Assembly (NCBI GenBank): GCA_902622705.1
Contig: CACNQT010000010.1
Coordinates: 1 to 37,292, forward strand
Reading direction: 5' to 3'
Length of the DNA stretch: 37,292 nucleotides
Source: an uncultured Prochlorococcus sp.
Lineage (GTDB): Bacteria > Cyanobacteriota > Cyanobacteriia > PCC-6307 > Cyanobiaceae
The notes under the pieces are model-generated. The model worked only from the letters and a program-made list of their open reading frames with translations, made no database searches and was not told where the DNA came from. Positions 24,332-32,255 of this stretch are shown one piece after another. The translations under genes and the position numbers were made by a program. The stretch's first letter is position 1. Each line of letters opens with the position of its first letter.

Positions 24332-26101
24332 GTGCAAAAGATTAAATCCAAATCTTTTGTTTTAATAATTCCATTATTAATTTTTTCTGGAATATCTTTT
24401 TATATTTTTAGTCTAATTTTTACTACGTTAAAATTTGACGTATCTAAAAATAAAAAGTTTCGAGAACCCAATTATTCTTATGTAATATCATCTTCTGATA
24501 ATAAGATACTTAGCAAATTAAGCCGCAAATTTGAAGTAGATGATAGTAAAAATAAAATTCCATTTTTTCTTAAACATTCTTTTATATCTTCGGAGGATAA
24601 AAGATTTTATAAACATAATGGAATAGATTTAAAAAGCATTTCACGAGCTCTTATTCAAAATATTAGAAGTGGTTATGTTAAAGAGGGTGGGAGTACGATT
24701 ACTCAACAAGTTGCCAGATTACTTTTTTTAAATAATGATATAAGTTTTCAAAGAAAAATCAAAGAAATATTTTTATCCCTCATACTTGAATTTAGATATA
24801 ACAAGAATCAAATTTTAAAATTATATTTAAATAATATTTATTTAGGGTCAGGAGCATATGGAGTTAACGAGGCTTCCCAAGTTTATTTTGGAAAACTTAT
24901 AGAAGAGTTGACATTATCAGAGATCGCATTAATTGCAGGATTAGCTCCAGCTCCATCAATTTATTCACCTTATCAAAATATAGAACTAGCTATTAAAAAT
25001 AGAAATAAAGTCCTTGAATCAATGTATATAGATGGATATATTTCTCTTGCAAATAAGAATAAGGCTTTAAAAGAGAAAATAAACTTAAATTATCAAAATG
25101 CTGATAATTTTTTAGATGATAAATTACTAATAAATTTTATTCTTCAGGAAACAGATAAAAAAATTGAAAATAAAAATGAATATAAGTTTTTAAGAATTAA
25201 ATCTTCTATCAAAAAAGATTGGCAATCAAAAGCCCAAAAAATATCAAGATATGCTGGGCCTAAAGAACTTGAGTTTGCTCTGTTATCAATTGAATCAAGC
25301 ACAGGACTAATAAGGACAATGATAACCAGCAAAAATCCATCAATTAATGAATATAATAGAGTAATTACTTCTGTAAGACCTTTAGGTTCTACTTTTAAAA
25401 TAATTCCTTATGCTGCTGCATTAATAGAAGGAATAAAATTAAGAGATAAATTTGAAGACTTACCAAGATGCTGGGAAAGTTATTGCCCAAAAAATTTTTC
25501 AGAAGAATATAGAGGTTCAATATCTTTGATTGAATCATTTAAAAGTTCGTCCAATATAGTTCCAATATCACTAACAAAAAAAATCGGCTTAAAAAATATT
25601 ATTAATTTAGCGAATTCATTTGGACTAGGTTACGAGCAAGAGTTTGAGGAATTCCCATCATTAGCTATTGGCTCCTACGGAGATAATCTTTTAAACATCA
25701 CAAATGCATATTCTGCAATAAACAATAATGGGAAGATTCAAAGCCCTGAAATCATAGAAAAAATAGAATCATTTAAAAAACAACCTATTTGGGAAAACAA
25801 ATCTATTTCCAAGAAAATATTAGATTTAAAAATAAACAAGAAAATAAATAACCTTCTTGAAAAATCTGTAAAAGAAGGCACTTCAAAAGCAGCCTCTATA
25901 AAAGGAAAGAAAATTTATGGGAAAACAGGAACATCTGATGGAAATAAAGATCTCTGGTTTATTGGTTCCATTGATAACCTTACAACAGGGATCTGGATAG
26001 GTTACGACGATAACAAGGAATCTGAATTATCTAGTGGGAATGCAGCTTATTTATGGAAGAGGTTCATATCTGAAATTTATAAAATTCCAATTAAAAAATA
26101 A
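24332..26101 (+). CDS. Class A penicillin-binding protein (peptidoglycan glycosyltransferase/transpeptidase)
   Basis: The protein has 589 residues from GTG 24332 (TTG 24323 would add three and overlap chlG). An N-terminal membrane anchor (about 8-32) precedes the GT51 domain with EDKRFYKHNGIDL and GGSTITQQVARLLFLN. The transpeptidase domain has the SxxK motif STFK near 350, SSN near 410 (SxN) and KTGT near 530. It polymerises and cross-links peptidoglycan outside the membrane. At under 600 residues it is shorter than E. coli PBP1a/1b, mainly because accessory regions are missing. It is third in the DUF2862-chlG series. Confidence 0.93.
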   Translation: MQKIKSKSFVLIIPLLIFSGISFYIFSLIFTTLKFDVSKNKKFREPNYSYVISSSDNKILSKLSRKFEVDDSKNKIPFFLKHSFISSEDKRFYKHNGIDLKSISRALIQNIRSGYVKEGGSTITQQVARLLFLNNDISFQRKIKEIFLSLILEFRYNKNQILKLYLNNIYLGSGAYGVNEASQVYFGKLIEELTLSEIALIAGLAPAPSIYSPYQNIELAIKNRNKVLESMYIDGYISLANKNKALKEKINLNYQNADNFLDDKLLINFILQETDKKIENKNEYKFLRIKSSIKKDWQSKAQKISRYAGPKELEFALLSIESSTGLIRTMITSKNPSINEYNRVITSVRPLGSTFKIIPYAAALIEGIKLRDKFEDLPRCWESYCPKNFSEEYRGSISLIESFKSSSNIVPISLTKKIGLKNIINLANSFGLGYEQEFEEFPSLAIGSYGDNLLNITNAYSAINNNGKIQSPEIIEKIESFKKQPIWENKSISKKILDLKINKKINNLLEKSVKEGTSKAASIKGKKIYGKTGTSDGNKDLWFIGSIDNLTTGIWIGYDDNKESELSSGNAAYLWKRFISEIYKIPIKK

Positions 26102-26110
26102 ATTATATTT

Positions 26111-27427
26111 TTAAGATTTATAAGAAATTATTGCAGAATAAAATCCATCACCAGGATAATCCAAGCTAGGTAAAATTTGCTTTTGGCTAACCAATTTTAA
26201 AGTTTTGTGTTTTTCAATAAATCGTTCAATTAATAGATTATTTTCATCGGGACAAATAGTACAAGTTGAATAAACTAAAGTGCCCTTTTTTTTTAAAAGA
26301 GGAAAAATACTCTCCAAAAGTTTTTCCTGTAATAAAGTTAAAGATTTTATTTTTTCTTTACTTAAAGACCATCTAGAATCTGGATTCCTGTTCAGAGTTC
26401 CAATGCCTGAGCATGGAGCATCTAATAAAATCTTATCAAAATAAGATAAAAACTTAGGATTTAATTCAATCAAACTCGTAGCATCAGCCCTAAGGGTTGT
26501 AACAGATTTCAAATTTAACCTTTCTAAATTTGATTGTAGTATTTTCAATCTTTTTGCTGATCTATCTACTGCAATGATTTCAGCACTATCATTTGTTAAT
26601 TCTGCTAGGTGGGTAGACTTACTTCCTGGAGCTGCACAAGCATCTAAAATCTTTTCACCTTCTTTTGGATTTAAGAGAGGTGCTATCCACTGCGAAGATC
26701 TATCTTGAATTGTCCAAAGTCCATCGTTATATCCTGGTAAATTTTTTATAGATCTTGGATTAGATTTTAAAGTAATTCCATTATGTAAATCTTTGATAAT
26801 TTCAGCATCAATTTTATCTTCATGAAGTACTTTCAAAAAGTTATGTAAATTAGTTTTTAATTGGTTAATTCTCAAATCAATTGATGGTTTTTTATTAAAA
26901 GCCTTAATGATATTTTCACCCTCGCTATTACCGACCCATTTATAAAGATCCTTCACAAGCCATAATGGAAATGATTCAATATATGAAATTCTTTCTTTTC
27001 TATCAGAAGATAATTCCGGAAAAATTTTTTGTTCTAATTTTCTTAATGCATTTCTCAATATCGCATTTACAGTACCCGCTAAACCATTTAAATCTGTTTT
27101 TTTAGCTACTTCTACAGTGGTAGAAATAGCAGCAGGAAATGGGATTTTATCCATTTTCAATAGTTGATATAAACCTATATGTAGAAGCCATCTTAACTTT
27201 GGAGGCTGCTTTTTATGAGTAATTTTTGATGTATGATCCGTCCAAAGATCAAGAAATTTTCTATACCTTATGCATCCAAAAGATAATTCTGTAATAAAAG
27301 CTATATCAAGAGGATTAAATTGATAATTTTTTAAAACCTTTTCAAGAGCATGATCAGAAAAATCACCAGAACTAACTTTTAATAAAATTTCCCAAGCTGC
27401 CTTTCTTTGTAAATATCCTATGCTCAA
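26111..27427 (-). CDS. rsmB: 16S rRNA (cytosine-967-C5) methyltransferase RsmB
   Basis: This 438-residue protein, also called Sun/Fmu, methylates C967 of 16S rRNA. Residues 1-140 form the NusB-like RNA-binding domain (RKAAWEILLKVSSGDF, FITELSFGCIRYRKFLDLW). The catalytic half has the SAM-binding motif ILDACAAPGSKSTHLAEL, the first conserved cysteine in LLDAPCSGIGTLNRNPDSRW, and the second in LVYSTCTICPDEN. The start is TTG at 27427. It is convergent with the penicillin-binding protein gene, ten bases apart. Confidence 0.94.
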   Translation of the reverse strand: MSIGYLQRKAAWEILLKVSSGDFSDHALEKVLKNYQFNPLDIAFITELSFGCIRYRKFLDLWTDHTSKITHKKQPPKLRWLLHIGLYQLLKMDKIPFPAAISTTVEVAKKTDLNGLAGTVNAILRNALRKLEQKIFPELSSDRKERISYIESFPLWLVKDLYKWVGNSEGENIIKAFNKKPSIDLRINQLKTNLHNFLKVLHEDKIDAEIIKDLHNGITLKSNPRSIKNLPGYNDGLWTIQDRSSQWIAPLLNPKEGEKILDACAAPGSKSTHLAELTNDSAEIIAVDRSAKRLKILQSNLERLNLKSVTTLRADATSLIELNPKFLSYFDKILLDAPCSGIGTLNRNPDSRWSLSKEKIKSLTLLQEKLLESIFPLLKKKGTLVYSTCTICPDENNLLIERFIEKHKTLKLVSQKQILPSLDYPGDGFYSAIISYKS

Positions 27428-27432
27428 AATAA

Positions 27433-27822
27433 AATTTATTTTTAAAGATAACTTTAATATACAAAAAATTCAAAAATTTAAACTACTTTTTCAATTGCAG
27501 TATTAAACCAAATAAACCTAAGATAGAAATAAGTGACAGATTAAATCCTAAAAAAAGGAAGATATTTAAGGAATGGATTCTTTCTCGAAAAAATATTTTT
27601 TTTCTTCTTGATACTTCATTAGTAAAATTAAAAAATAATCATGATTTCAAACGGCAACCAATATTTACAGATCCTGCATCAAGCATTCTGCCTAATTTAA
27701 TTGCTATGGATTCCTCCAACCTTGTGAAGTTAGATTGATGGGTAGTTATCCAATCTAATTCAGAAAAAGTGATTATACCTGTCGAATTACTTTTTAAAAA
27801 AAAGTATACCAATTTCTATTAG
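27433..27822 (+). pseudogene. Probable gene relic with internal TGA, in the 27428-27924 gap
   Basis: The 497-base gap between rsmB and the photolyase-related gene has no intact gene. One plus-strand frame stays open from 27433 to a TGA at 27736-27738 and continues open to TAG at 27820-27822. It reads like protein: NPKKRKIFKEWILSRKN, then FFLLDTSLVKLKNN, IFTDPASSILPNLIAMDSSN and LVKLD, then the stop, then WVVIQSNSEKVIIPVELLF. No ATG, GTG or TTG start lies before it; the first ATG is near the end (IAMDSS). I recognise no family. The missing start and single internal stop suggest a decayed gene. Confidence 0.4.
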
Positions 27823-27924
27823 ATAGATATAATTTTTCATAAGCTAACATCCGTACTTAATATTTCGTCATAACATAATATTCTTTTAATTTTTCAAAGA
27901 AAACTGTAGTTTATTGCTCTTGAT

Positions 27925-29415
27925 TTATTGAATATCTCTTAAAAATTTATCGGCCGTTTTTATGTAATTATTTAATTTTTCCTCTGACATTTTATCGAGA
28001 TTTCTCGTTAACATTGCCAGCCTATATTGCTTTCTAAAAAAGCTCTCATTGTCTTTAATAAATTTCCAAAATAAGCCATCCCATATTTCACACCAAGGGC
28101 CACTTTTAAAATTAGACATTTTTTTTACATAATTAGAGCTTGATATGTATGGCTTTGTTGAAAAGATACCTCCATCACTAAACTGACTCATTCCGTAAAC
28201 ATTTGGGACCATAACCCAATCATAGGAATCAATAAACATTTCCATAAACCATTTATAAACTTGGTTGGGGTGAATTCTACATAGAAGCATAAAGTTGCCA
28301 ACAATCATTAGCCGCTCAATATGATGACAATAACCAAATTTAATAATATTTTTTATAACAACGTCTACTGGTTCAATTCCTGTATTTCCTTGATAAAAAG
28401 ATTTTGGAATTGGCTTATCTTCAAAATTCCAAAAATTGCTATTTCGCATTTTTGTTCCATACTTCTTATAGACAAGGCAAATAAATTCTCTCCATCCAAT
28501 AATTTGACGAATAAAACCCTCCAAAGAGTTAATTGGAACATTATTATTTTTGGCATAAAGTAATGCTTTATTTACTACTTCATTTGGCGTTAGTAAGCCA
28601 CTATTTAAAAGAGGAGAAAGTAAACTATGCCATAAAAAAGAATTTTCTTTAGAAATAGCATCTTCATAATCTCCAAACAAGAAAAATCTATGTTTTAAAA
28701 AATCATTTAACCATTCATCTGCTTCATCAAAATTAGTTGGATATAAAAAGTTATCACTTTCTCCAATAAACTTAATATCAAAATTGGCTAACGACCTTTC
28801 TGCATTAACAACAAATTTATTTTTTTGTAATTTAGGTTTATCAGGTATGTTTATTTTTTTTGGTAATTTTTTTCTGTTCATTTCATCGAAACTCCATTTA
28901 CCACCTTCAGGTGTATCATCAGGATTAATTAATATCTTTTGGCTCTTTCTTTGGTTCTCATAAAATCTCCCCATAAGAGGTTTTTTTGTATTTGATGCAA
29001 ATAAATCTTTTAAATCTTCACTGCTCATAAACATAGGAGAAGGCAAAATATTTAAAGCTAAATTATTACTTTCAACAAAATCATTAATCCTCTTCATTAT
29101 TAAAAAATCATGAGGGTCAATGATATTTATTTTCTGATATTTATCTTTAATAAATTCAGATAAGTAGTCGACTGTAGAAATATTATTCTTGTTTTCGACA
29201 TATAAAACTTTAAAGCCAGATATTTCTAAATAATTTTTATAAGCGAGCATAGATGCTCTATGAAAAACTAACTTGTTTTTATGGTTAATTAATTTATGAA
29301 ATTTATCATTTCCAAAAAATAATGAGTCTTCCAAAATCAAAACTTCACAATTTATTTTTAAGATTGGGCTTTCTCTAAAAAGTTGATTCGGGAAGATAAT
29401 TGATACTTGTTTCAT
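27925..29415 (-). CDS. Photolyase/cryptochrome-related protein (DPRP, FeS-BCP relative)
   Basis: This 496-residue protein belongs to the deoxyribodipyrimidine photolyase-related family, whose characterised members repair (6-4) photoproducts with FAD. An N-terminal Rossmann-like domain ([16 protein letters not shown]) is followed by the helical FAD domain: [11 protein letters not shown] at 301-311, [15 protein letters not shown] at 364-378, and [14 protein letters not shown]-like text at 403-416 (here [14 protein letters not shown]). The family normally binds a 4Fe-4S cluster through four cysteines. Only one, C442, seems to remain: the region expected to hold the CxxC pair is shortened to NFKSGPWC, and the TxMxC site reads TGIEPVD. 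It is the last gene of a four-gene unit. Confidence 0.88.
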   Translation of the reverse strand: MKQVSIIFPNQLFRESPILKINCEVLILEDSLFFGNDKFHKLINHKNKLVFHRASMLAYKNYLEISGFKVLYVENKNNISTVDYLSEFIKDKYQKINIIDPHDFLIMKRINDFVESNNLALNILPSPMFMSSEDLKDLFASNTKKPLMGRFYENQRKSQKILINPDDTPEGGKWSFDEMNRKKLPKKINIPDKPKLQKNKFVVNAERSLANFDIKFIGESDNFLYPTNFDEADEWLNDFLKHRFFLFGDYEDAISKENSFLWHSLLSPLLNSGLLTPNEVVNKALLYAKNNNVPINSLEGFIRQIIGWREFICLVYKKYGTKMRNSNFWNFEDKPIPKSFYQGNTGIEPVDVVIKNIIKFGYCHHIERLMIVGNFMLLCRIHPNQVYKWFMEMFIDSYDWVMVPNVYGMSQFSDGGIFSTKPYISSSNYVKKMSNFKSGPWCEIWDGLFWKFIKDNESFFRKQYRLAMLTRNLDKMSEEKLNNYIKTADKFLRDIQ

Positions 29416-29543
29416 CTTTGTGACTTCCTGTTACTGCATCTTTTTGAACAGTAGATAACATCATCCCAACAGTTTTTCCATTTTTTACGCCACTCAAACG
29501 GCCTATTGCAAACAGGACAAGTTTTAGTAGAAAGATTTTTCAA
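29412..29543 (-). CDS. DUF2256 zinc-ribbon miniprotein, 43 aa
   Basis: A very short gene starts at TTG (29541-29543) and ends with TGA at 29412-29414, overlapping the photolyase-related ATG by four bases (ATGA). The protein holds two cysteine pairs, CPVC near residues 9-12 and CSKRC near 32-36, with C25 between them ([11 protein letters not shown]). This matches DUF2256, a tiny family often found beside photolyase/cryptochrome genes. Its biochemical role is unknown. It begins three bases after the DUF2805 gene ends. The TTG start is the only start that gives a complete zinc motif. Confidence 0.85.
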   Translation of the reverse strand: MKNLSTKTCPVCNRPFEWRKKWKNCWDDVIYCSKRCSNRKSQR

Positions 29544-29546
29544 AAT

Positions 29547-29783
29547 TTATAATTTTCTTTTATGAGTAGATTTAAATCTAGTTGAATCTTTAAGGGCCAT
29601 ATGTTTTGTATTTCTTCCCGAAACTCTCTTTCTCCAGACTTTGAAAGATTTAGGTTTAAGATTTTGACGCATTATTTTTATCGCATCTTCCTCTTTTAAT
29701 CCAAATTGATACTCGATAGCTTCAAAGGGTGTTCTATCTTCCCAACACATTTCTATTATTCTGTCTATATCGATAATTTCCAT
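29547..29783 (-). CDS. DUF2805 (TIGR03643-type) protein
   Basis: This 78-residue protein has an N-terminal helix-turn-helix-like section (IDRIIEMCWEDRTPFEAIE, FGLKEEDAIKIMRQNL) and a highly basic C-terminus (KSFKVWRKRVSGRNTKH and on, ending HKRKL). The design suggests nucleic-acid contact, which is inference. The pattern fits DUF2805, commonly adjacent to DUF2256 and photolyase-related genes. It follows the DUF393 gene by two bases and precedes the DUF2256 gene by three, so all four are surely one operon. Confidence 0.82.
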   Translation of the reverse strand: MEIIDIDRIIEMCWEDRTPFEAIEYQFGLKEEDAIKIMRQNLKPKSFKVWRKRVSGRNTKHMALKDSTRFKSTHKRKL

Positions 29784-29785
29784 AT

Positions 29786-30178
29786 TTATTGTTCACATTG
29801 TGAGGTACAAAGTTTTTCAATATCGGATCTACCTGTAATTTGAAGTCTATATTTTGCCCAATATCTGTAAACCAATCTCAATAATGGAGATAAGAGCTTA
29901 ATCTTCAAGGGATAATAAACCCAACCTAAACCAACTAATTCATAAGAATATGCAAGTACATCTAGTCCCCTAATAATTTCACCATTTTCAATAATCCCAT
30001 GGAGGTTTGACATAGCTTCTGAATATGAGATGTCATTAAAAAGACTTCCATCATAATCCTTACTATTAATATCTATAAATGCAATTTGATTTAAGGTATC
30101 TCTTTTTTTAAGAAAATTTGTTTCTCTCAAACAAAGTGGGCAACCACCATCGAATAAAAAAGTTAATTTATTTTTCAT
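29786..30178 (-). CDS. DUF393 / DCC-family thiol-disulfide oxidoreductase-like protein
   Basis: This 130-residue protein runs from ATG at 30178; a TTG four codons earlier would give 134. It opens with FLFDGGCPLCLRET, the D-G-x-C-P-x-C signature of the DCC (DUF393) family, a thioredoxin-like group with a CxxC. The central IDINSKDYD and the C-terminal SPLLRLVYRYWAKYRLQITGR segment fit too. It ends LCTSQCEQ, adding another CxxxC. The exact redox substrate is unknown. It is the first gene of the photolyase-related operon. Confidence 0.85.
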   Translation of the reverse strand: MKNKLTFLFDGGCPLCLRETNFLKKRDTLNQIAFIDINSKDYDGSLFNDISYSEAMSNLHGIIENGEIIRGLDVLAYSYELVGLGWVYYPLKIKLLSPLLRLVYRYWAKYRLQITGRSDIEKLCTSQCEQ

Positions 30179-30309
30179 ATTTTTATTCAAATATAGAAAT
30201 TAAATAACTTTTTTGTGGAATAAAAAATTTTTTTTTGAGTACAAGCTTTATAAAGCCTTAATAATTGCTAGTTCTAATTTAGTGAAATTATATTATCTTA
30301 TTAATTAAT

Positions 30310-30341
30310 AAGCCATTGATTAAGGGATACATCAATGGTTT
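30310..30341. terminator. Hairpin downstream of the 67-aa gene
   Basis: AAGCCATTGAT and ATCAATGGTTT pair over 11 bases (one G-T wobble) around a ten-base loop. It lies 15 bases after the stop of the minus-strand gene at 30356-30559. No long U tract follows in either direction, so it could be a weak terminator or another RNA structure. Confidence 0.4.
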
Positions 30342-30355
30342 AAATCTATTTATAA

Positions 30356-30559
30356 TCAGTCATCTAGAAGATGAACCCCTTCTCCTACGTCAGGAGTAAA
30401 TTTACAATATTTTTCGAAAATAAGTCCAACACCTCTCATTTTTTCTCCTAATTCATCGTTAAATTTATTCCATTCTTCCGATTCACGATCAGGTAAATCC
30501 CACCCTTGTTTTTCTACCATACTTGTTATTACTGTATAGTCCCATTCTATGTATGCCAT
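30356..30559 (-). CDS. Conserved-type small acidic protein, 67 aa, unknown
   Basis: The frame runs from ATG 30559 to TGA 30356. The protein is rich in D, E and W (MAYIEWDYTVITSMVEKQGW, then LPDRESEEWNKFNDELGEKM). It is soluble, with no signal or membrane segment. The composition is unlike chance translation of AT-rich DNA, which would be rich in K, N, I and F. I recognise no domain. It stands alone between the DUF393 operon and the divergent trmH gene, with a hairpin downstream. Confidence 0.65.
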   Translation of the reverse strand: MAYIEWDYTVITSMVEKQGWDLPDRESEEWNKFNDELGEKMRGVGLIFEKYCKFTPDVGEGVHLLDD

Positions 30560-30656
30560 TGAGTTAACTTAAACTACCAAAATATTATAAACCAAGAGAT
30601 TTAATAGGTAATCAATATTTTTTGAATATAATTTAAAGGTGTGAAAAAATTATATA

Positions 30657-31328
30657 ATGTCAATTTTGCCAAGAAGATTTGAACGAATCAAAAGTGTTTT
30701 AGATTGCAGAATGAAAAACTTGACTGTTTTAGTTGAGGATGTAAATAAACCACATAATTTATCTGCGATATTAAGGACATGTGATGCAGCAGGAGTTTTC
30801 GAAGCAAATTTTATTAGCAAAACAAATGCCGTTAAGACTTTTAATAGTACTGCTCAAGGAAGTCAAAAATGGGTAAAGCTGAATAATCATGAAAACACTA
30901 TCACGGCAATATCTGATTTAAAGAATAAGGGTTTTAAATTATATGGAACGACTCTTAATAGTGAATCAGTAGATTATAGAAATTTTGATTATTCTCAAAA
31001 TACATGTTTTGTTTTAGGAGCAGAAAAATGGGGACTAAGTAATGAACTTATATCAATGGTTGATCAATCAATTTTTATACCTATGAGAGGTATGGTTCAA
31101 TCTCTGAATGTTTCAGTTGCTGCTTCTATATTATTATTTGAAGCTGTTCGCCAAAGAAAAAATAAAGGTATATTGCCCGATAATGGAGAAGGGTTAAATA
31201 TGGATGAATATCAAAAAACACTTTTTGAATGGTGTTACCCAGAATTAGCTGCGGTGTATAAAAAATCAGCTAAGGAATATCCAAAGTTGAATGACCAAGG
31301 AGAACTTGATCCTATTACAGATAACTAA
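30657..31328 (+). CDS. trmH: tRNA (guanosine-2'-O-)-methyltransferase, TrmH/SpoU family
   Basis: A 223-residue enzyme of the SPOUT class, which methylates the 2'-O of G18 in tRNA. Its three motifs are visible: NLSAILRTCDAAGV near 36-49 (catalytic arginine), VLGAEKWGLS near 119-128, and IPMRGMVQSLNVSVAASI near 141-158, which forms the trefoil knot and SAM site. The 30-residue N-terminal and C-terminal extensions fit TrmH rather than TrmL. It ends two bases before the convergent permease gene. Confidence 0.88.
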   Translation: MSILPRRFERIKSVLDCRMKNLTVLVEDVNKPHNLSAILRTCDAAGVFEANFISKTNAVKTFNSTAQGSQKWVKLNNHENTITAISDLKNKGFKLYGTTLNSESVDYRNFDYSQNTCFVLGAEKWGLSNELISMVDQSIFIPMRGMVQSLNVSVAASILLFEAVRQRKNKGILPDNGEGLNMDEYQKTLFEWCYPELAAVYKKSAKEYPKLNDQGELDPITDN

Positions 31329-31330
31329 AT

Positions 31331-32176
31331 TTATTCAGAATTTTGACTATCAAAAATTTCTTCAAGGTCCTCTCCTATAAAAGAAAGACCTAAAACTAAA
31401 AAAAACATTGCCAAACCTGGGAACAAAGCCGTCCACCAGATACCTGTAGGTAAAGCGGCAAGAGCCAGATTTAAATCACTTCCCCACTCTGGGACATCTG
31501 CAGGAACGCCAAGGCCTAAAAATCCTAAACTTCCTAATACCAAAACAGCATCAGCAGCATTTAGGGTAAGCAGAATAGGCAATGGTGTTATTACATTTGG
31601 GAGAATATATTTAAAAATAATTTTTTTAACATCAGCTCCTGCAACTTGAGCTGCCTCCACATAAGTTTCGGATTTAACCAATATTGTCTGATTTCTGATT
31701 AATCTAAAATATTGAGGAGAGTAAACAATACACAATGCCAAAGCCGCGTTAAGGATACCCTTACCCAATACAAAAGCCACAACAACTGAAAGCAAAATTA
31801 CAGGTATTGAAAAAATAGTATCCATTATTAGTGATAAGCATTTATCAAAAAAACCACCAAAATACCCACTTAATAATCCCAATGGCAAACCCAAACTTAA
31901 TGAAAAAAGAATAGCTAAGAATACAACTTCTATAGCTAATGATGATCCTTGCAAAGTTCTTAAGCAAACATCTCTTCCTAATCTATCTGTGCCACAAAAA
32001 TGATTAAGAGAAGGAGGGGCAAAGATATCATTGCTTAACATTGAAAATGAATAGCCAAAAAAATTATTGGCCTCTAAAAATTTCATTATTAAAACAACAA
32101 GAAGATAAAAAAGTACAATTAAAAATCCAGCTTTTCTGATATTTGCGCCGACACGATTAAATGAGTTAATATCCAA
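31331..32176 (-). CDS. Peptide/nickel-type ABC transporter permease (DppC/OppC family)
   Basis: This 281-residue inner-membrane permease has about six hydrophobic segments. The N-terminal segment HFCGTDRLGRDVCLRTLQG is typical of OppC/DppC. The cytoplasmic EAA loop is present as EAAQVAGADVKKIIFKYILPN near 178-198, where the ATPase docks. Such permeases import peptides, nickel or related solutes. The expected partners (OppB permease, ATPases, binding protein) are not beside it, so the transporter is split across the genome or works with unlinked subunits. The start is TTG at 32176. lepA lies 79 bases upstream on the same strand. Confidence 0.88.
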   Translation of the reverse strand: MDINSFNRVGANIRKAGFLIVLFYLLVVLIMKFLEANNFFGYSFSMLSNDIFAPPSLNHFCGTDRLGRDVCLRTLQGSSLAIEVVFLAILFSLSLGLPLGLLSGYFGGFFDKCLSLIMDTIFSIPVILLSVVVAFVLGKGILNAALALCIVYSPQYFRLIRNQTILVKSETYVEAAQVAGADVKKIIFKYILPNVITPLPILLTLNAADAVLVLGSLGFLGLGVPADVPEWGSDLNLALAALPTGIWWTALFPGLAMFFLVLGLSFIGEDLEEIFDSQNSE

Positions 32177-32255
32177 AATCTTTTTTTAAAGATATAAATG
32201 AAATATACCCAATTCTTTTAAAAATAAATAGCTATAAATTTTAAATTAAAAGAAA

